The notes under the pieces were generated by a model. That model worked only from the letters and a program-made list of their open reading frames with translations. It did not search any database and had not been told where the DNA came from. The translations under genes and the position numbers were made by a program. From Dermatobacter hominis (GTDB lineage: Bacteria > Actinomycetota > Acidimicrobiia > Acidimicrobiales > Microtrichaceae): DNA of 64,000 nt. The stretch lies in assembly GCF_020715685.1 (NCBI RefSeq), contig NZ_CP085840.1, positions 248,001-312,000 on the forward strand. Reading direction: 5' to 3'. Below are positions 39,686-49,010 of this stretch, piece after piece (the first letter of the stretch is position 1; every line of letters starts with the position of its first letter).

Positions 39686-40257
39686 GCGGCCTCCTGCTCC
39701 CGTCCGACACCGTGGTCGTCGTGATCTCCGGCCCCGGTGGCGTCGGCAAGGGCACGCTCGTGCAGGAGCTGGTCCGGGCCGACGACGGCCTGTGGCTGAG
39801 CCGCTCCTGGACCACCCGGGCGCCCCGGGAGGGCGAGCGCCCCGACGCCTACCACTTCGTGACGCCCGAGGAGTTCCAGGCCCACATCGACCGCGACGGC
39901 TTCCTCGAGTGGATCGACTTCCTCGACTACCGGCAGGGCTCGCCGCTGCCCGAGCCGCCGGCCGGCAGCGACGTGCTCTTCGAGATCGACGTCCAGGGCG
40001 CCGCCCGCATCCACGAGCTGCACCCCGAGGCGCTGCTGGTCTTCGTCGATGCCCCCGACCGGGCCGTGCAGGAGGACCGGCTGCGGGGGAGGGGCGACTC
40101 CGAGGAGCGCATCGCCCAGCGGCTGGCCAAGGCCGAGGAGGAGGTCGCCCGCTCGCGCGACCTGCCCTTCGTGCGGGTCGTCAACGACGACCTCGACCGG
40201 ACGGTCGCCGAGATCGGCGGCCTGATCGACGAGGCCCGCAAGCGCGCCGTCGGCTGA
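39682..40257 (+). CDS. gmk: Guanylate kinase
   Basis: A 191-residue kinase converting GMP to GDP. P-loop SGPGGVGKGT, the GMP-binding SRSWTTRAPREGERPDAYHF and LFEIDVQGAARI are present. GTG 39682 overlaps mihF by 4 nt. Confidence 0.96.
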   Translation: MSGLLLPSDTVVVVISGPGGVGKGTLVQELVRADDGLWLSRSWTTRAPREGERPDAYHFVTPEEFQAHIDRDGFLEWIDFLDYRQGSPLPEPPAGSDVLFEIDVQGAARIHELHPEALLVFVDAPDRAVQEDRLRGRGDSEERIAQRLAKAEEEVARSRDLPFVRVVNDDLDRTVAEIGGLIDEARKRAVG

Positions 40258-40315
40258 ACCTGCGCCCCCGCAGCCCTGCGCCGGCGCCGATCCCGGCTCC
40301 GGGGGTGTCCTCGTC

Positions 40316-40321
40316 TACACT
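40316..40321 (+). promoter_or_regulatory. Putative -10 box (TACACT) for rpoZ
   Basis: TACACT lies in the 124-nt gmk-rpoZ gap, 60 nt before GTG 40382. It would give rpoZ-coaBC-metK its own promoter. Confidence 0.4.
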
Positions 40322-40381
40322 GGACGACCGGCCGGGGGCGGGTGTCCTCGGCCGGCACCGCACGCGATCCCCGGAGCACAC

Positions 40382-40729
40382 GTGGCCGACCGCTTCAACA
40401 CCATGATGCAGCCCCCCGTCGAGGAGCTCCTCGACAAGGCGGGCTCCAAGTTCTCGCTGGTCACGCTGGCCGCCCGCCGGGCCCGGCAGATCAACACGTA
40501 CTACAACCAGCTGGGTGACGCGCTCGGCACCGTCGTGCCGCCGCAGGTGACCTCGACCGCCCGCAAGCCGCTGTCGATCGCCTTCGAGGAGATCGACGCC
40601 GACAAGATCGAGGGCGTCGGCGGGGCCACGGGCCGCCCGATCCCCGAGTCGATGGTCGAGGTGGCCGTCGACGGCGAGGCCGTCGCCGACGTCGAGCTCG
40701 TGGGCGTGCCCACCCCCGACGCCGACTGA
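40382..40729 (+). CDS. rpoZ: RNA polymerase omega subunit
   Basis: A 115-residue subunit aiding RNA polymerase assembly. It contains PPVEELLDKAGSKFSLVTLA, ARRARQINTYYNQ and ARKPLSIAFEEIDADKI, all typical of actinobacterial omega. Position gmk-rpoZ-coaBC-metK is conserved. Confidence 0.94.
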   Translation: MADRFNTMMQPPVEELLDKAGSKFSLVTLAARRARQINTYYNQLGDALGTVVPPQVTSTARKPLSIAFEEIDADKIEGVGGATGRPIPESMVEVAVDGEAVADVELVGVPTPDAD

Positions 40730-40740
40730 CCCATCCGACC

Positions 40741-41999
40741 ATGTCGAGCGTCGCCGGCCGGCGGGTCGTGCTCGGGGTCTGCGGGGGGATCGCCGCCTAC
40801 AAGGCGGTCGAGGTCTGCCGCCGCCTGGTGGACGCCGGCGCGCACGTCGTGCCGGTGATGACCGCCGGCGCCTCGCACTTCATCGGCGAGACGACGCTCT
40901 CGGCCCTCGCCTCGGAGCCGGTGCGGCGCACCCTCTGGGACGGCGCCGATCCGATCCCGCACACGCGACTCGGCCAGACCGCCGACCTCGTCGTCGTGGC
41001 CCCGGCCACGGCCCGGCTGCTGTCGGCCTACGCGCACGGCTACTCGCACGACCTCCTGACGAACGTCCTGATCGCCACGCGCGCCCCGGTCCTGGTGTGC
41101 CCGGCCATGCACACCGAGATGTGGGAGCACCCCTCGGTGCAGGACAACCTGGCGCTGCTGCGGTCCCGTGGCACCCATGTCGTCGAGCCCGAGACCGGCC
41201 GCCTGGCCGGCGGTGACGTCGGCGCGGGTCGGCTCGCCGAGCCGGCGACCATCGTCGCCGCGGCCGAGGCCGTCCTCGCCGGGACCGTGCCCGGCGCGAC
41301 CGCCCCGGCCGCCCCGTCGACCACCGGTCCCATGTCGGGCGTGAAGGTGCTGGTCACCGCCGGCGGGACCCGCGAACCGATCGATCCCGTGCGCTTCATC
41401 GGCAACCGTTCCTCGGGCAAGCAGGGCCACGCCATCGCCGAGGAGGCCGCCGAGCGGGGGGCCGACGTCACGCTGGTGACCACGACCGACCTGCCCGTCC
41501 CCGACGGCATCGAGCGCGTCCGCGTCGACACCGCCGCCGAGCTGCACCGGGCCGTGGTCGCCGTCGCCCCGGCGTGCGACGTGGTCGTCATGGCCGCTGC
41601 GGTCGCCGACTTCACGCCGACGGCCGTGGCGCCCGACAAGCTGAAGAAGCGCGACGGCGTGCCCGTCGTCGAGCTCACGCCGACCGTCGACGTGCTCGCG
41701 GCGCTCGGCGAGGTGAAGCCCCCCGGTCAGGTGCTCGTCGGCTTCGCCGCCGAGACCGCCGACGTGGTCGCGAACGCCACCGAGAAGCTGCAGCGCAAGA
41801 ACGCCGACCTCCTGGTGGCGAACGACGTGAGCGCGCCGGGCGTCGGCTTCGAGCACGACACGAACGAGGTCTTGATCATTGGCCACAAAGGCGACCAACA
41901 TCATGTGCCTTTCGCGCACAAGCGCGACGTGGCGCGAGCGGTCATGGACCGAGTGACAGCCGTCCTGCAACCGGCAGGACGACCAGATGAGGAGATGAC

Positions 42000-42003
<4 letters not shown>
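40741..42003 (+). CDS. coaBC: Bifunctional phosphopantothenoylcysteine decarboxylase/synthetase
   Basis: A 420-residue fusion for coenzyme A synthesis. The CoaC half (1-185) has [18 protein letters not shown], the FMN-domain [16 protein letters not shown] and [12 protein letters not shown]. The CoaB half (about 198-405) has [29 protein letters not shown] and KLKKRDG. The last 45 codons use many codons rare elsewhere here (TTG, ATT, AAA, CAA, CAT, CGA, ACA), just before metK. The gene overlaps metK by 4 nt. Confidence 0.95.
41961..41981 (+). promoter_or_regulatory. 8-bp hairpin in the coaBC end, just before metK
   Basis: CGTCCTGC (41961-41968) pairs with GCAGGACG (41974-41981). It lies 19 nt before ATG 42000, upstream of GAGGAG. 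It sits in the stretch with atypical codons and may influence metK translation. Confidence 0.4.
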
Positions 42004-43196
<1,193 letters not shown>

Positions 43197-43297
43197 CGCG
43201 CCGCGCCGCACCGCCCGACGGCGGGACGCTCTTCCCGTCCGCACCGGACGAGAGCGAGCCCGCCGCGGGTGGGGCCCAACGGTCGGCGACCGTCCTC

Positions 43298-45016
43298 GTG
43301 GACGTCCCGGCCGTCGATCGCCCGTACGACTACTCGGTCCCCGATGCCCTCGGGGACCGAGTGCGCGTCGGGACCATGGTCCGCGTCCCGTTCCACGGCC
43401 GTCGCGTCGCGGGGTGGGTCCTCGACGCCGACTCGCGGCCGCCGGCGGGCGTGTCGCTCCAACCGATCGCCAAGGTCTCGGGCGAGGGCCCCGATCCCGA
43501 CGTGATCGACCTGTGCGGCTGGGCGGCGTGGCGGTGGGCCGGACGGCTCCCGACGATGCTCCGGGTCGGGTCACCGGACCGGATGCTGGGCCGTCGGCCG
43601 CCGGTGCGGCCGCGCGCCGCCACCGGGGGACCGGCCGATCCGGCCGCGATGGAGGCGCTCGGTGCCGGTCCGGGGGTCACGGTGGTCCAGGTCGCGCCGG
43701 GCTCGGACCCCGCCGAGGTCGCCGTCGCCGCCGCCCGGCTCGGTCAGGCGCTGGTGGTGCACCCGTCGGTGGCGGCCGTCGACCGGATCGCCCGGGCGCT
43801 GCGCCGCAGCGGCGCACCGGTGGCGCGCTGGCCCGCCGACTTCGCCGCCGCAGCCGGCGGGGCGACCGTCGTCGGCGGCCGGGCCGCCGCGTTCGCGCCG
43901 CTCCCGGCCCTGGCCGCGGTCGTCGTGCTCGAGGAGGACGACCCGGGGCTGCAGAACGAGTCGTCGCCGACGTGGAACGCCCGAGAGGTGGCGGTCGAGC
44001 GGGCCCGCCGCGCCGGCGTGCCGTGCCTGCTGGTGTCGCCGTGCCCGTCGGTGGTGGCCCGGGCGCACGCTGACCGCGAGGTGGCGGCCGCGGGCGGGGC
44101 ACGCCACGGCTGGGCGCCGCTGGTGGTGCTGGACCGGCGCGACGAGGACGTCGGCCGGAGCGGCCTCTTCTCGTCGCGCCTCGTCGAGGCCGTCCGCGAG
44201 ACGGCTCGGGCAGGCGACCGGGTCGTGTGCGTGCTCAACCGGACGGGCCGGGCGCGGCTGCTGGCCTGCCGGAGCTGCGGCACGGTCACCACCTGCGAGC
44301 GCTGCGAGGCCGCCGTGCACCTCACCGACCGGCTCGACCTCGTGTGCGACCGCTGCGGCGAGCGCCGGCCGTCGATCTGCCTGGTCTGCGGCTCGACGGC
44401 GCTGTCGCTGCTGCGCCCGGGTGTGAGCCGGGCGCGGGAGGAGCTCGAGGCCCTGGTGCGCGAGCCGGTCGGCATGGTCACGGCCTCGACGCCCGACGAC
44501 GCCGTCGCGGCCCAGCGAGTGGTGATCGGCACGAGCGCCGTGCTGTTCCGCACCCACGGCGCCGGGCTGGTGGCGTTCCTCGACGTCGACCAGGAGCTGC
44601 TGGGGATGGGGTACCGCTCGGCCGAGGAGGCGCTGCGGCTGCTGGCCCTCGCCTCCCGGGCGGTGTCGGGCTCGAGCGACGGGCGCGTCGTGGTGCAGAC
44701 CCGCCGGCCCGACCACGTGGTGCTGCAGGCGGCGCTGCACGGCGACCCGGCCCGCGTGTCGGTCGTCGAGGCGGCCAAGCGATCGCTGCTCGGCTTCCCG
44801 CCCGCCGCCACGGTGGCCGTCATCGGCGGGACGGCCGGGCCGGGCTTCGTCGAGCGCCTCGGCCAGCCCCGCGGCGTCGAGGTCCACGGGCCCGACGAGC
44901 GCGAGAACTGGCTGGCCCGGTCCGACGACCGGGCGGTGCTGCTCGACGCCCTCGGCGCGGTGGACCGCCCGTCTGGCCGCCTGCGGCTCTGGGTCGACCC
45001 CGCCCGCACCCGCTGA
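43298..45016 (+). CDS. priA: Primosomal protein N' (PriA), helicase-degenerate actinobacterial form
   Basis: A 572-residue PriA homologue. The N-terminal DNA-binding part (VPAVDRPYDYSVPDAL, RVPFHGRRVAGWVL) is intact, and the zinc module has four CxxC pairs (CRSCGTVTTCERC and CDRCGERRPSICLVC). The helicase core is degenerate: the Walker A position reads QVAPGSDPAEVA with no GKT, and the DEAH position reads VVVLEEDDPGLQNE. Actinobacterial PriA proteins are known to lack these motifs. The frame stays open upstream to a CTG (43193) overlapping the metK stop and encodes plausible protein (TLFPSAPDESEP), so the start may be earlier than GTG 43298. Confidence 0.85.
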   Translation: MDVPAVDRPYDYSVPDALGDRVRVGTMVRVPFHGRRVAGWVLDADSRPPAGVSLQPIAKVSGEGPDPDVIDLCGWAAWRWAGRLPTMLRVGSPDRMLGRRPPVRPRAATGGPADPAAMEALGAGPGVTVVQVAPGSDPAEVAVAAARLGQALVVHPSVAAVDRIARALRRSGAPVARWPADFAAAAGGATVVGGRAAAFAPLPALAAVVVLEEDDPGLQNESSPTWNAREVAVERARRAGVPCLLVSPCPSVVARAHADREVAAAGGARHGWAPLVVLDRRDEDVGRSGLFSSRLVEAVRETARAGDRVVCVLNRTGRARLLACRSCGTVTTCERCEAAVHLTDRLDLVCDRCGERRPSICLVCGSTALSLLRPGVSRAREELEALVREPVGMVTASTPDDAVAAQRVVIGTSAVLFRTHGAGLVAFLDVDQELLGMGYRSAEEALRLLALASRAVSGSSDGRVVVQTRRPDHVVLQAALHGDPARVSVVEAAKRSLLGFPPAATVAVIGGTAGPGFVERLGQPRGVEVHGPDERENWLARSDDRAVLLDALGAVDRPSGRLRLWVDPARTR

Positions 45017-45017
45017 C

Positions 45018-45033
45018 GCCCCGGGCCCGGGGC
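45018..45033. terminator. 16-nt perfect palindrome between convergent genes
   Basis: GCCCCGGGCCCGGGGC lies in the 27-nt gap between priA and the minus-strand methyltransferase, where a bidirectional terminator is expected. No T-tract. Confidence 0.4.
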
Positions 45034-45043
45034 CCCGCGCCCG

Positions 45044-45673
45044 TCAGGGGCGGGTGGAGCGGAGGATCCGGTACGACTGGCGCGACCGGACGCGCTCGGT
45101 CGGCCAGCCCTCGGCGGCCATCCAGGCCTGCAGCGAGTCGGACCCGAGGTGCTTCTGCACCACCCACCAGGCCTCGCCGTCGGGCCGGAGCCGCTCGAGC
45201 CACGTCCGGCACAGGTCGTGGAGCACGGCCTTGCCGACCCGGATGGGCGGGTTCGAGGCGGCGAGCCCGACCTCGAGCCCGGCGGGCACCTCGTCGGGGG
45301 TGACGACCCGCACGCGGTCGCCCACCCCGGCCGCCGACGCGTTCGCCCGGCACAGGTCGAGGGCCCGCTCGTTGACGTCGACCGCCCACACCGTCCGCTC
45401 CGGCGCCCGCCGGGCCAGCGTGACCGCGATCGGCCCATACCCGCAGCCCACGTCGACGACGTCGCCGTCGGGCCAGCCCTCGGCCGGCGGGAGCTCGGCG
45501 AGGAGCAGCTTGGTGCCCGGGTCGACCCGGCCGGGCGAGAACACGCCGGCGTCGGTGCACAGCCGGACGTGCAGGTCGGGCAGCACCAGCGCCACCTCGT
45601 CGGGGCGCGACGCCGAGGTCGGTCGGGAGCTGAAGTACTGGCCGCCGCCGGCGGGGTGGCTCGGGGGCGGCAC
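45044..45673 (-). CDS. RsmC-like class I SAM-dependent methyltransferase
   Basis: A 209-residue methyltransferase. The SAM motif is VVDVGCGYGPIAVTLARR, an acidic loop follows (VWAVDVNERALDLCRANA), and the catalytic motif IV reads SNPPIRVGKAVLHDL. It corresponds to the C-terminal half of RsmC, which modifies a guanine in 16S rRNA; the substrate here is unproven. Start GTG 45673 lies 7 nt after TACCGT on the minus strand, and the promoter overlaps that of def. Confidence 0.85.
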   Translation of the reverse strand: MPPPSHPAGGGQYFSSRPTSASRPDEVALVLPDLHVRLCTDAGVFSPGRVDPGTKLLLAELPPAEGWPDGDVVDVGCGYGPIAVTLARRAPERTVWAVDVNERALDLCRANASAAGVGDRVRVVTPDEVPAGLEVGLAASNPPIRVGKAVLHDLCRTWLERLRPDGEAWWVVQKHLGSDSLQAWMAAEGWPTERVRSRQSYRILRSTRP

Positions 45674-45680
45674 GGGGCCC

Positions 45681-45690
45681 ACGGTAGCCT
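45681..45690. promoter_or_regulatory. Overlapping divergent -10 boxes for def and the methyltransferase
   Basis: Plus strand: TAGCCT (45685-45690), then GGGGCCC, then ATG 45698. Minus strand: TACCGT (complement of 45681-45686), then GGGCCCC, then GTG 45673. The boxes share the TA at 45685-45686 and both spacers are 7 nt. Confidence 0.6.
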
Positions 45691-45697
45691 GGGGCCC

Positions 45698-46261
45698 ATG
45701 TCCGCCCCCTACGGCATCCGCATCGTCGGCGACCCCGTGCTGACCCAGCGCGCCTCCGAGGTCACCGAGATCGACGGCCGCCTGGTGAAGCTGGTCGACG
45801 ACATGCTCGACACGATGTACGACGCCCCCGGCGTCGGGCTCGCCGCACCCCAGGTCGGCGTGCAGAAGCGCTTCTTCGTCTACGACATCGGCGAGGGCGA
45901 CGGCGGCCAGGTGCTGATCAACCCGGTCATCGAGGAGTCCGACGGCGAGTGGGAGTTCACCGAGGGGTGCCTCTCGGTCCCCGGGCTCCACTGGGACATC
46001 GTCCGACCCAAGCAGATCCACGTGACCGGCCTCGACCTCGACGGCAACGAGGTCGAGTTCGAGGCCGACGAGTACTTCGCCCGCGTGATCCAGCACGAGC
46101 TCGACCACCTCGACGGGGTGCTGCTGCTCGAGCGCCTCACCGACGAGCAGCGCAAGGAGGCCAAACGGGCGGTCCGGGAGCTCCAGCTCTCCCGCGAGGA
46201 CCCGGGCGCCTGCCTGACGCCCGAGCCGGGGACCAAGACGTCCTTCTTCCGGCTCCGCTGA
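45698..46261 (+). CDS. def: Peptide deformylase
   Basis: A 187-residue metalloenzyme removing formyl groups from new proteins. All three motifs are present: GVGLAAPQVG, EGCLSVPG (metal Cys near 91) and QHELDHLDG (metal His near 133 and 137, catalytic Glu between). ATG 45698 is probably leaderless. fmt and rsmB follow, a classic arrangement. Confidence 0.96.
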   Translation: MSAPYGIRIVGDPVLTQRASEVTEIDGRLVKLVDDMLDTMYDAPGVGLAAPQVGVQKRFFVYDIGEGDGGQVLINPVIEESDGEWEFTEGCLSVPGLHWDIVRPKQIHVTGLDLDGNEVEFEADEYFARVIQHELDHLDGVLLLERLTDEQRKEAKRAVRELQLSREDPGACLTPEPGTKTSFFRLR

Positions 46262-46284
46262 GCCCTCGCGCCGCCCCGTCCACC

Positions 46285-47175
46285 ATGCGCCTGGCGTTCC
46301 TCGGCAGCCCGCCCGCGGCGGTCCCCACCCTCCGGGCGCTGGTCGCCGCCGGCCACGACGTCGCCCTCGTGGTGTCGGGGCCCGACAAGCGCCGCGGCCG
46401 GGGCGGCGCCCGCACGCCCACCCCGGTCAAGGCCGCGGCGCTCGAGCTCGGGCTCGAGGTGACCGACCGGCTCGACGACGTGGCTGTCGCAGACGTCGAG
46501 CTCGGCGTCGTGGTGGCCTACGGGCGGATCATCCCGGTGTCGCTGCTCGACGTCGTGCCGATGGTCAACCTGCACTTCTCGCTGCTGCCGAGGTGGCGGG
46601 GCGCGGCGCCGGTCGAGCGGGCGATCCTGGCGGGCGACGAGCGCACCGGGGTCTGCGTGATGGACGTGGCCGAGGGGCTCGACACCGGCGACGTGCACGC
46701 CGTGGCCGAGGTGCCGGTGACCGACGACCTGACCGCCGCCGCCCTCACCGAGCAGCTGGCCGACCTCGGCGCGCCGCTGCTGGTCGACTCGCTGGCGGCC
46801 GGGCTCGACCACAGCCGCCCGCAGCCCGACGAGGGTGTCACCTACGCCCACAAGATCACCGCCGAGGACCGCCACCTGGACTGGTCCCTCCCGGCCGAGC
46901 AGCTGGGCCGGATCGTGCGGATCGGCGGGGCCTGGACGACGTTCCGGGGCGAGCGGTTCAAGGTGCTCGCCGCGACGGTGGGGCCGGACGCAGCCGCCGA
47001 GCCGGGCGTCGTCGACGGCACCGCCGTCGGCTGCGGCGACGGCCGTGTGCTGCAGCTCGTCACCGTCCAGCCGCAGGGCCGGCCGGCCATGGACGCCGCC
47101 GCGTGGGCCAACGGCGCCCGCCCCGACGGGGAGCGCCTCGGCGACGGCGACGCCGGGGCGGCCGCCGGTGGCTGA
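46285..47175 (+). CDS. fmt: Methionyl-tRNA formyltransferase
   Basis: A 296-residue enzyme formylating initiator Met-tRNA. N-terminal RLAFLGSPPAAVPTLRAL, the catalytic NLHFSLLPRWRGAAPVERAI and DTGDVHAVAEVPV are present, with the C-terminal tRNA-binding domain from about 205. The last 8 nt overlap rsmB. Confidence 0.95.
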   Translation: MRLAFLGSPPAAVPTLRALVAAGHDVALVVSGPDKRRGRGGARTPTPVKAAALELGLEVTDRLDDVAVADVELGVVVAYGRIIPVSLLDVVPMVNLHFSLLPRWRGAAPVERAILAGDERTGVCVMDVAEGLDTGDVHAVAEVPVTDDLTAAALTEQLADLGAPLLVDSLAAGLDHSRPQPDEGVTYAHKITAEDRHLDWSLPAEQLGRIVRIGGAWTTFRGERFKVLAATVGPDAAAEPGVVDGTAVGCGDGRVLQLVTVQPQGRPAMDAAAWANGARPDGERLGDGDAGAAAGG

Positions 47176-48301
47176 CGACGGCGTCGCCGCCCGGCGCACC
47201 GCGCTCGAGGCGCTGGCGAGGATCGAGGACGACGGCGCCTTCGCGAACCTGGCCCTCCCGGCGGTCCTGTCCCGTAGCGACCTCGGCGACCGCGACCGCG
47301 GGTTCGTGACCGACCTCGTCTACGGCAGCGTCCGCATGCGGCGGGCGTGCGACTTCCTCGTCGACCGCTTCCTCAGCTCGGACCCGCCGCCGGCGGCGCG
47401 CCGGGTGCTGCGGCTCGGCGCCTACCAGCTGGCGTTCCGGGACGACCTGCCCGACTACGCCGTCGTGTCGGCGACGGTCGCCGCCGCGCCCAAGCGGTTC
47501 CGGGGCCTGGCCAACGCCGTCCTGCGGAAGGTGGCGTCCGCCCCCGTCGAGTACCCCGACGACGCCACCCGCCTCAGCTACCCCGACTGGATCGTCGACC
47601 GGCTGACCGCCGACCTCGGCGTCGACGACGGGCTCGCCGCGCTCGACGCCATGGACCGCGCCCCGGTCGTGCACCGCCGCGCCGACGGCTACGTCCAGGA
47701 CCTCGCCTCGCAGTGGGTCGCCGAGCTCGTCGGCGCCCGCCCGGGCCACCTGGTCGCCGACCTGTGCGCCGCGCCCGGGGGCAAGGCCACCGCGCTGGCC
47801 GCCGACGGCGCCACCGTCGTGGCCGCCGACCTCCGTCCCGCCCGTGCGGGGCTGATCACGGCGAACGCGGCGTCGGTCGGCACCGACGACGTCCTGGCGG
47901 TGGTCGCCGATGCCGAGGCGCCGCCCCTCCGACCGCGGTCGTTCGACCGGGTCCTCCTCGACGCCCCGTGCAGCGGCCTCGGCGTCCTGCGCCGCCGCCC
48001 CGACGCCCGCTGGCGCGTCGACGTCGATGCGCCCGAGCGGCTGGGCGCGCTCGCGGTGCGGCTGGTCGACGCCGCGGTGGGCCTGCTGAACCCGGGCGGC
48101 GAGCTGGCGTTCAGCGTCTGCACGCTGACCGTGGCCGAGAGCCTGGCCGTCGACGACCACGTCGCCCGGGCCCACCCCGGACTGCAGCCGCTCGACCCGC
48201 CGGGCGACCCGTGGCGGCCGTGGGGGAGGGGCGCGGTGCTCCTTCCTCAGGAGGCTGACACCGACGGGATGTGCCTGTTCCGCTACCGCTCGGCGTCCTG
48301 A
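47168..48301 (+). CDS. rsmB: 16S rRNA (cytosine-967-C5)-methyltransferase
   Basis: A 377-residue protein with an N-terminal NusB-like RNA-binding domain (ARRTALEALARIEDDGAF, GFVTDLVYGSVR) and a C-terminal methyltransferase (DLCAAPGGKATALAADG, DAPCSGLGVLRRRPDARWR, FSVCTLT with the catalytic Cys). GTG 47168 overlaps the end of fmt. Confidence 0.93.
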   Translation: MADDGVAARRTALEALARIEDDGAFANLALPAVLSRSDLGDRDRGFVTDLVYGSVRMRRACDFLVDRFLSSDPPPAARRVLRLGAYQLAFRDDLPDYAVVSATVAAAPKRFRGLANAVLRKVASAPVEYPDDATRLSYPDWIVDRLTADLGVDDGLAALDAMDRAPVVHRRADGYVQDLASQWVAELVGARPGHLVADLCAAPGGKATALAADGATVVAADLRPARAGLITANAASVGTDDVLAVVADAEAPPLRPRSFDRVLLDAPCSGLGVLRRRPDARWRVDVDAPERLGALAVRLVDAAVGLLNPGGELAFSVCTLTVAESLAVDDHVARAHPGLQPLDPPGDPWRPWGRGAVLLPQEADTDGMCLFRYRSAS

Positions 48302-48311
48302 GGCGGCCCGG

Positions 48312-48317
48312 TACGAT
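48312..48317 (+). promoter_or_regulatory. -10 box (TACGAT) of a likely leaderless MogA/MoaB gene
   Basis: TACGAT ends 7 nt before ATG 48325. Confidence 0.5.
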
Positions 48318-48324
48318 CGGCCGC

Positions 48325-48864
48325 ATGAGCGACCAGCCCGACCCGACCGCCGCCGCGCCCGGAGGAGCCCACGGCGGGCGCTCCCAGCACCAGGCCAAGG
48401 TCCTCACCGTGTCCGACGGCGTGATCGCCGGCGTGCGCGAGGACCGCAGCGGCGCCGCCCTGGTCGACCTCCTGGCCGGCCGCGACTTCGAGGTGATCGA
48501 GCACCGCGTGGTGTCCGACGGGGTCGAGGAGGTCTCGAACGCCCTGTCGTACATGGCCTACGGGTTCAACGGCCTGGTCGTGACCACCGGGGGCACCGGG
48601 TTCGGGGTGCGCGACCTCACGCCAGAGGCCACCAAGCGGATCCTGGACCGCAGCGCCCCCGGCTTCGCCGAGGCCATGCGGGCGGTGAACCCGCTGGGGC
48701 GGCTGTCCCGCGGCATCGCCGGCATCCGGGGGTCCGCGCTGATCCTGAACACGCCCGGGTCCACCAGCGGGGCGGTCGAGATGCTCGACGCCGTGCTCGA
48801 CGTCGTGCCGCACGCGCTCGACCTGCTCGGCGGCGCCTCGGGCGGCCACCCCACGCACGGGTGA
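48325..48864 (+). CDS. MogA/MoaB family molybdenum cofactor protein
   Basis: A 179-residue protein with the MoCF-binding fold: KVLTVSDGVIAGVREDRSG, VVTTGGTGFGVRDLTPEAT and NTPGSTSGAVEML. The family adenylates molybdopterin or is a close relative without proven activity. No other molybdenum cofactor gene is nearby. Confidence 0.88.
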   Translation: MSDQPDPTAAAPGGAHGGRSQHQAKVLTVSDGVIAGVREDRSGAALVDLLAGRDFEVIEHRVVSDGVEEVSNALSYMAYGFNGLVVTTGGTGFGVRDLTPEATKRILDRSAPGFAEAMRAVNPLGRLSRGIAGIRGSALILNTPGSTSGAVEMLDAVLDVVPHALDLLGGASGGHPTHG

Positions 48865-48895
48865 GGCGGTCGGCGGCGCACCAGTGGGTGTCGGC

Positions 48896-48929
48896 GGTCG
48901 GATTCTGAACGGTCGGATTTGATTCGACC
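48896..48929. promoter_or_regulatory. Repeated GGTCGGATT motif upstream of ribD
   Basis: GGTCGGATT occurs at 48896-48904 and 48911-48919, 15 nt apart. CGACC at 48925-48929 is the inverse of GGTCG. It lies 19 nt before the TACCAT box and could be an operator. No FMN riboswitch core was found here. Confidence 0.3.
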
Positions 48930-48947
48930 ATCGGGGGTCGAGGGCGG

Positions 48948-48953
48948 TACCAT
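48948..48953 (+). promoter_or_regulatory. -10 box (TACCAT) of the riboflavin operon
   Basis: TACCAT lies 57 nt before GTG 49011, giving an estimated leader of about 50 nt. Confidence 0.4.
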
Positions 48954-49010
48954 CGGGTGCCGTCCGGTCCCGCGTGCCGTCCCCGGCACCGACCGCCACG
49001 AGCCATCGAC

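Noticed and set aside
48865-49010. FMN riboswitch before ribD
   Set aside because: No conserved RFN blocks could be found.
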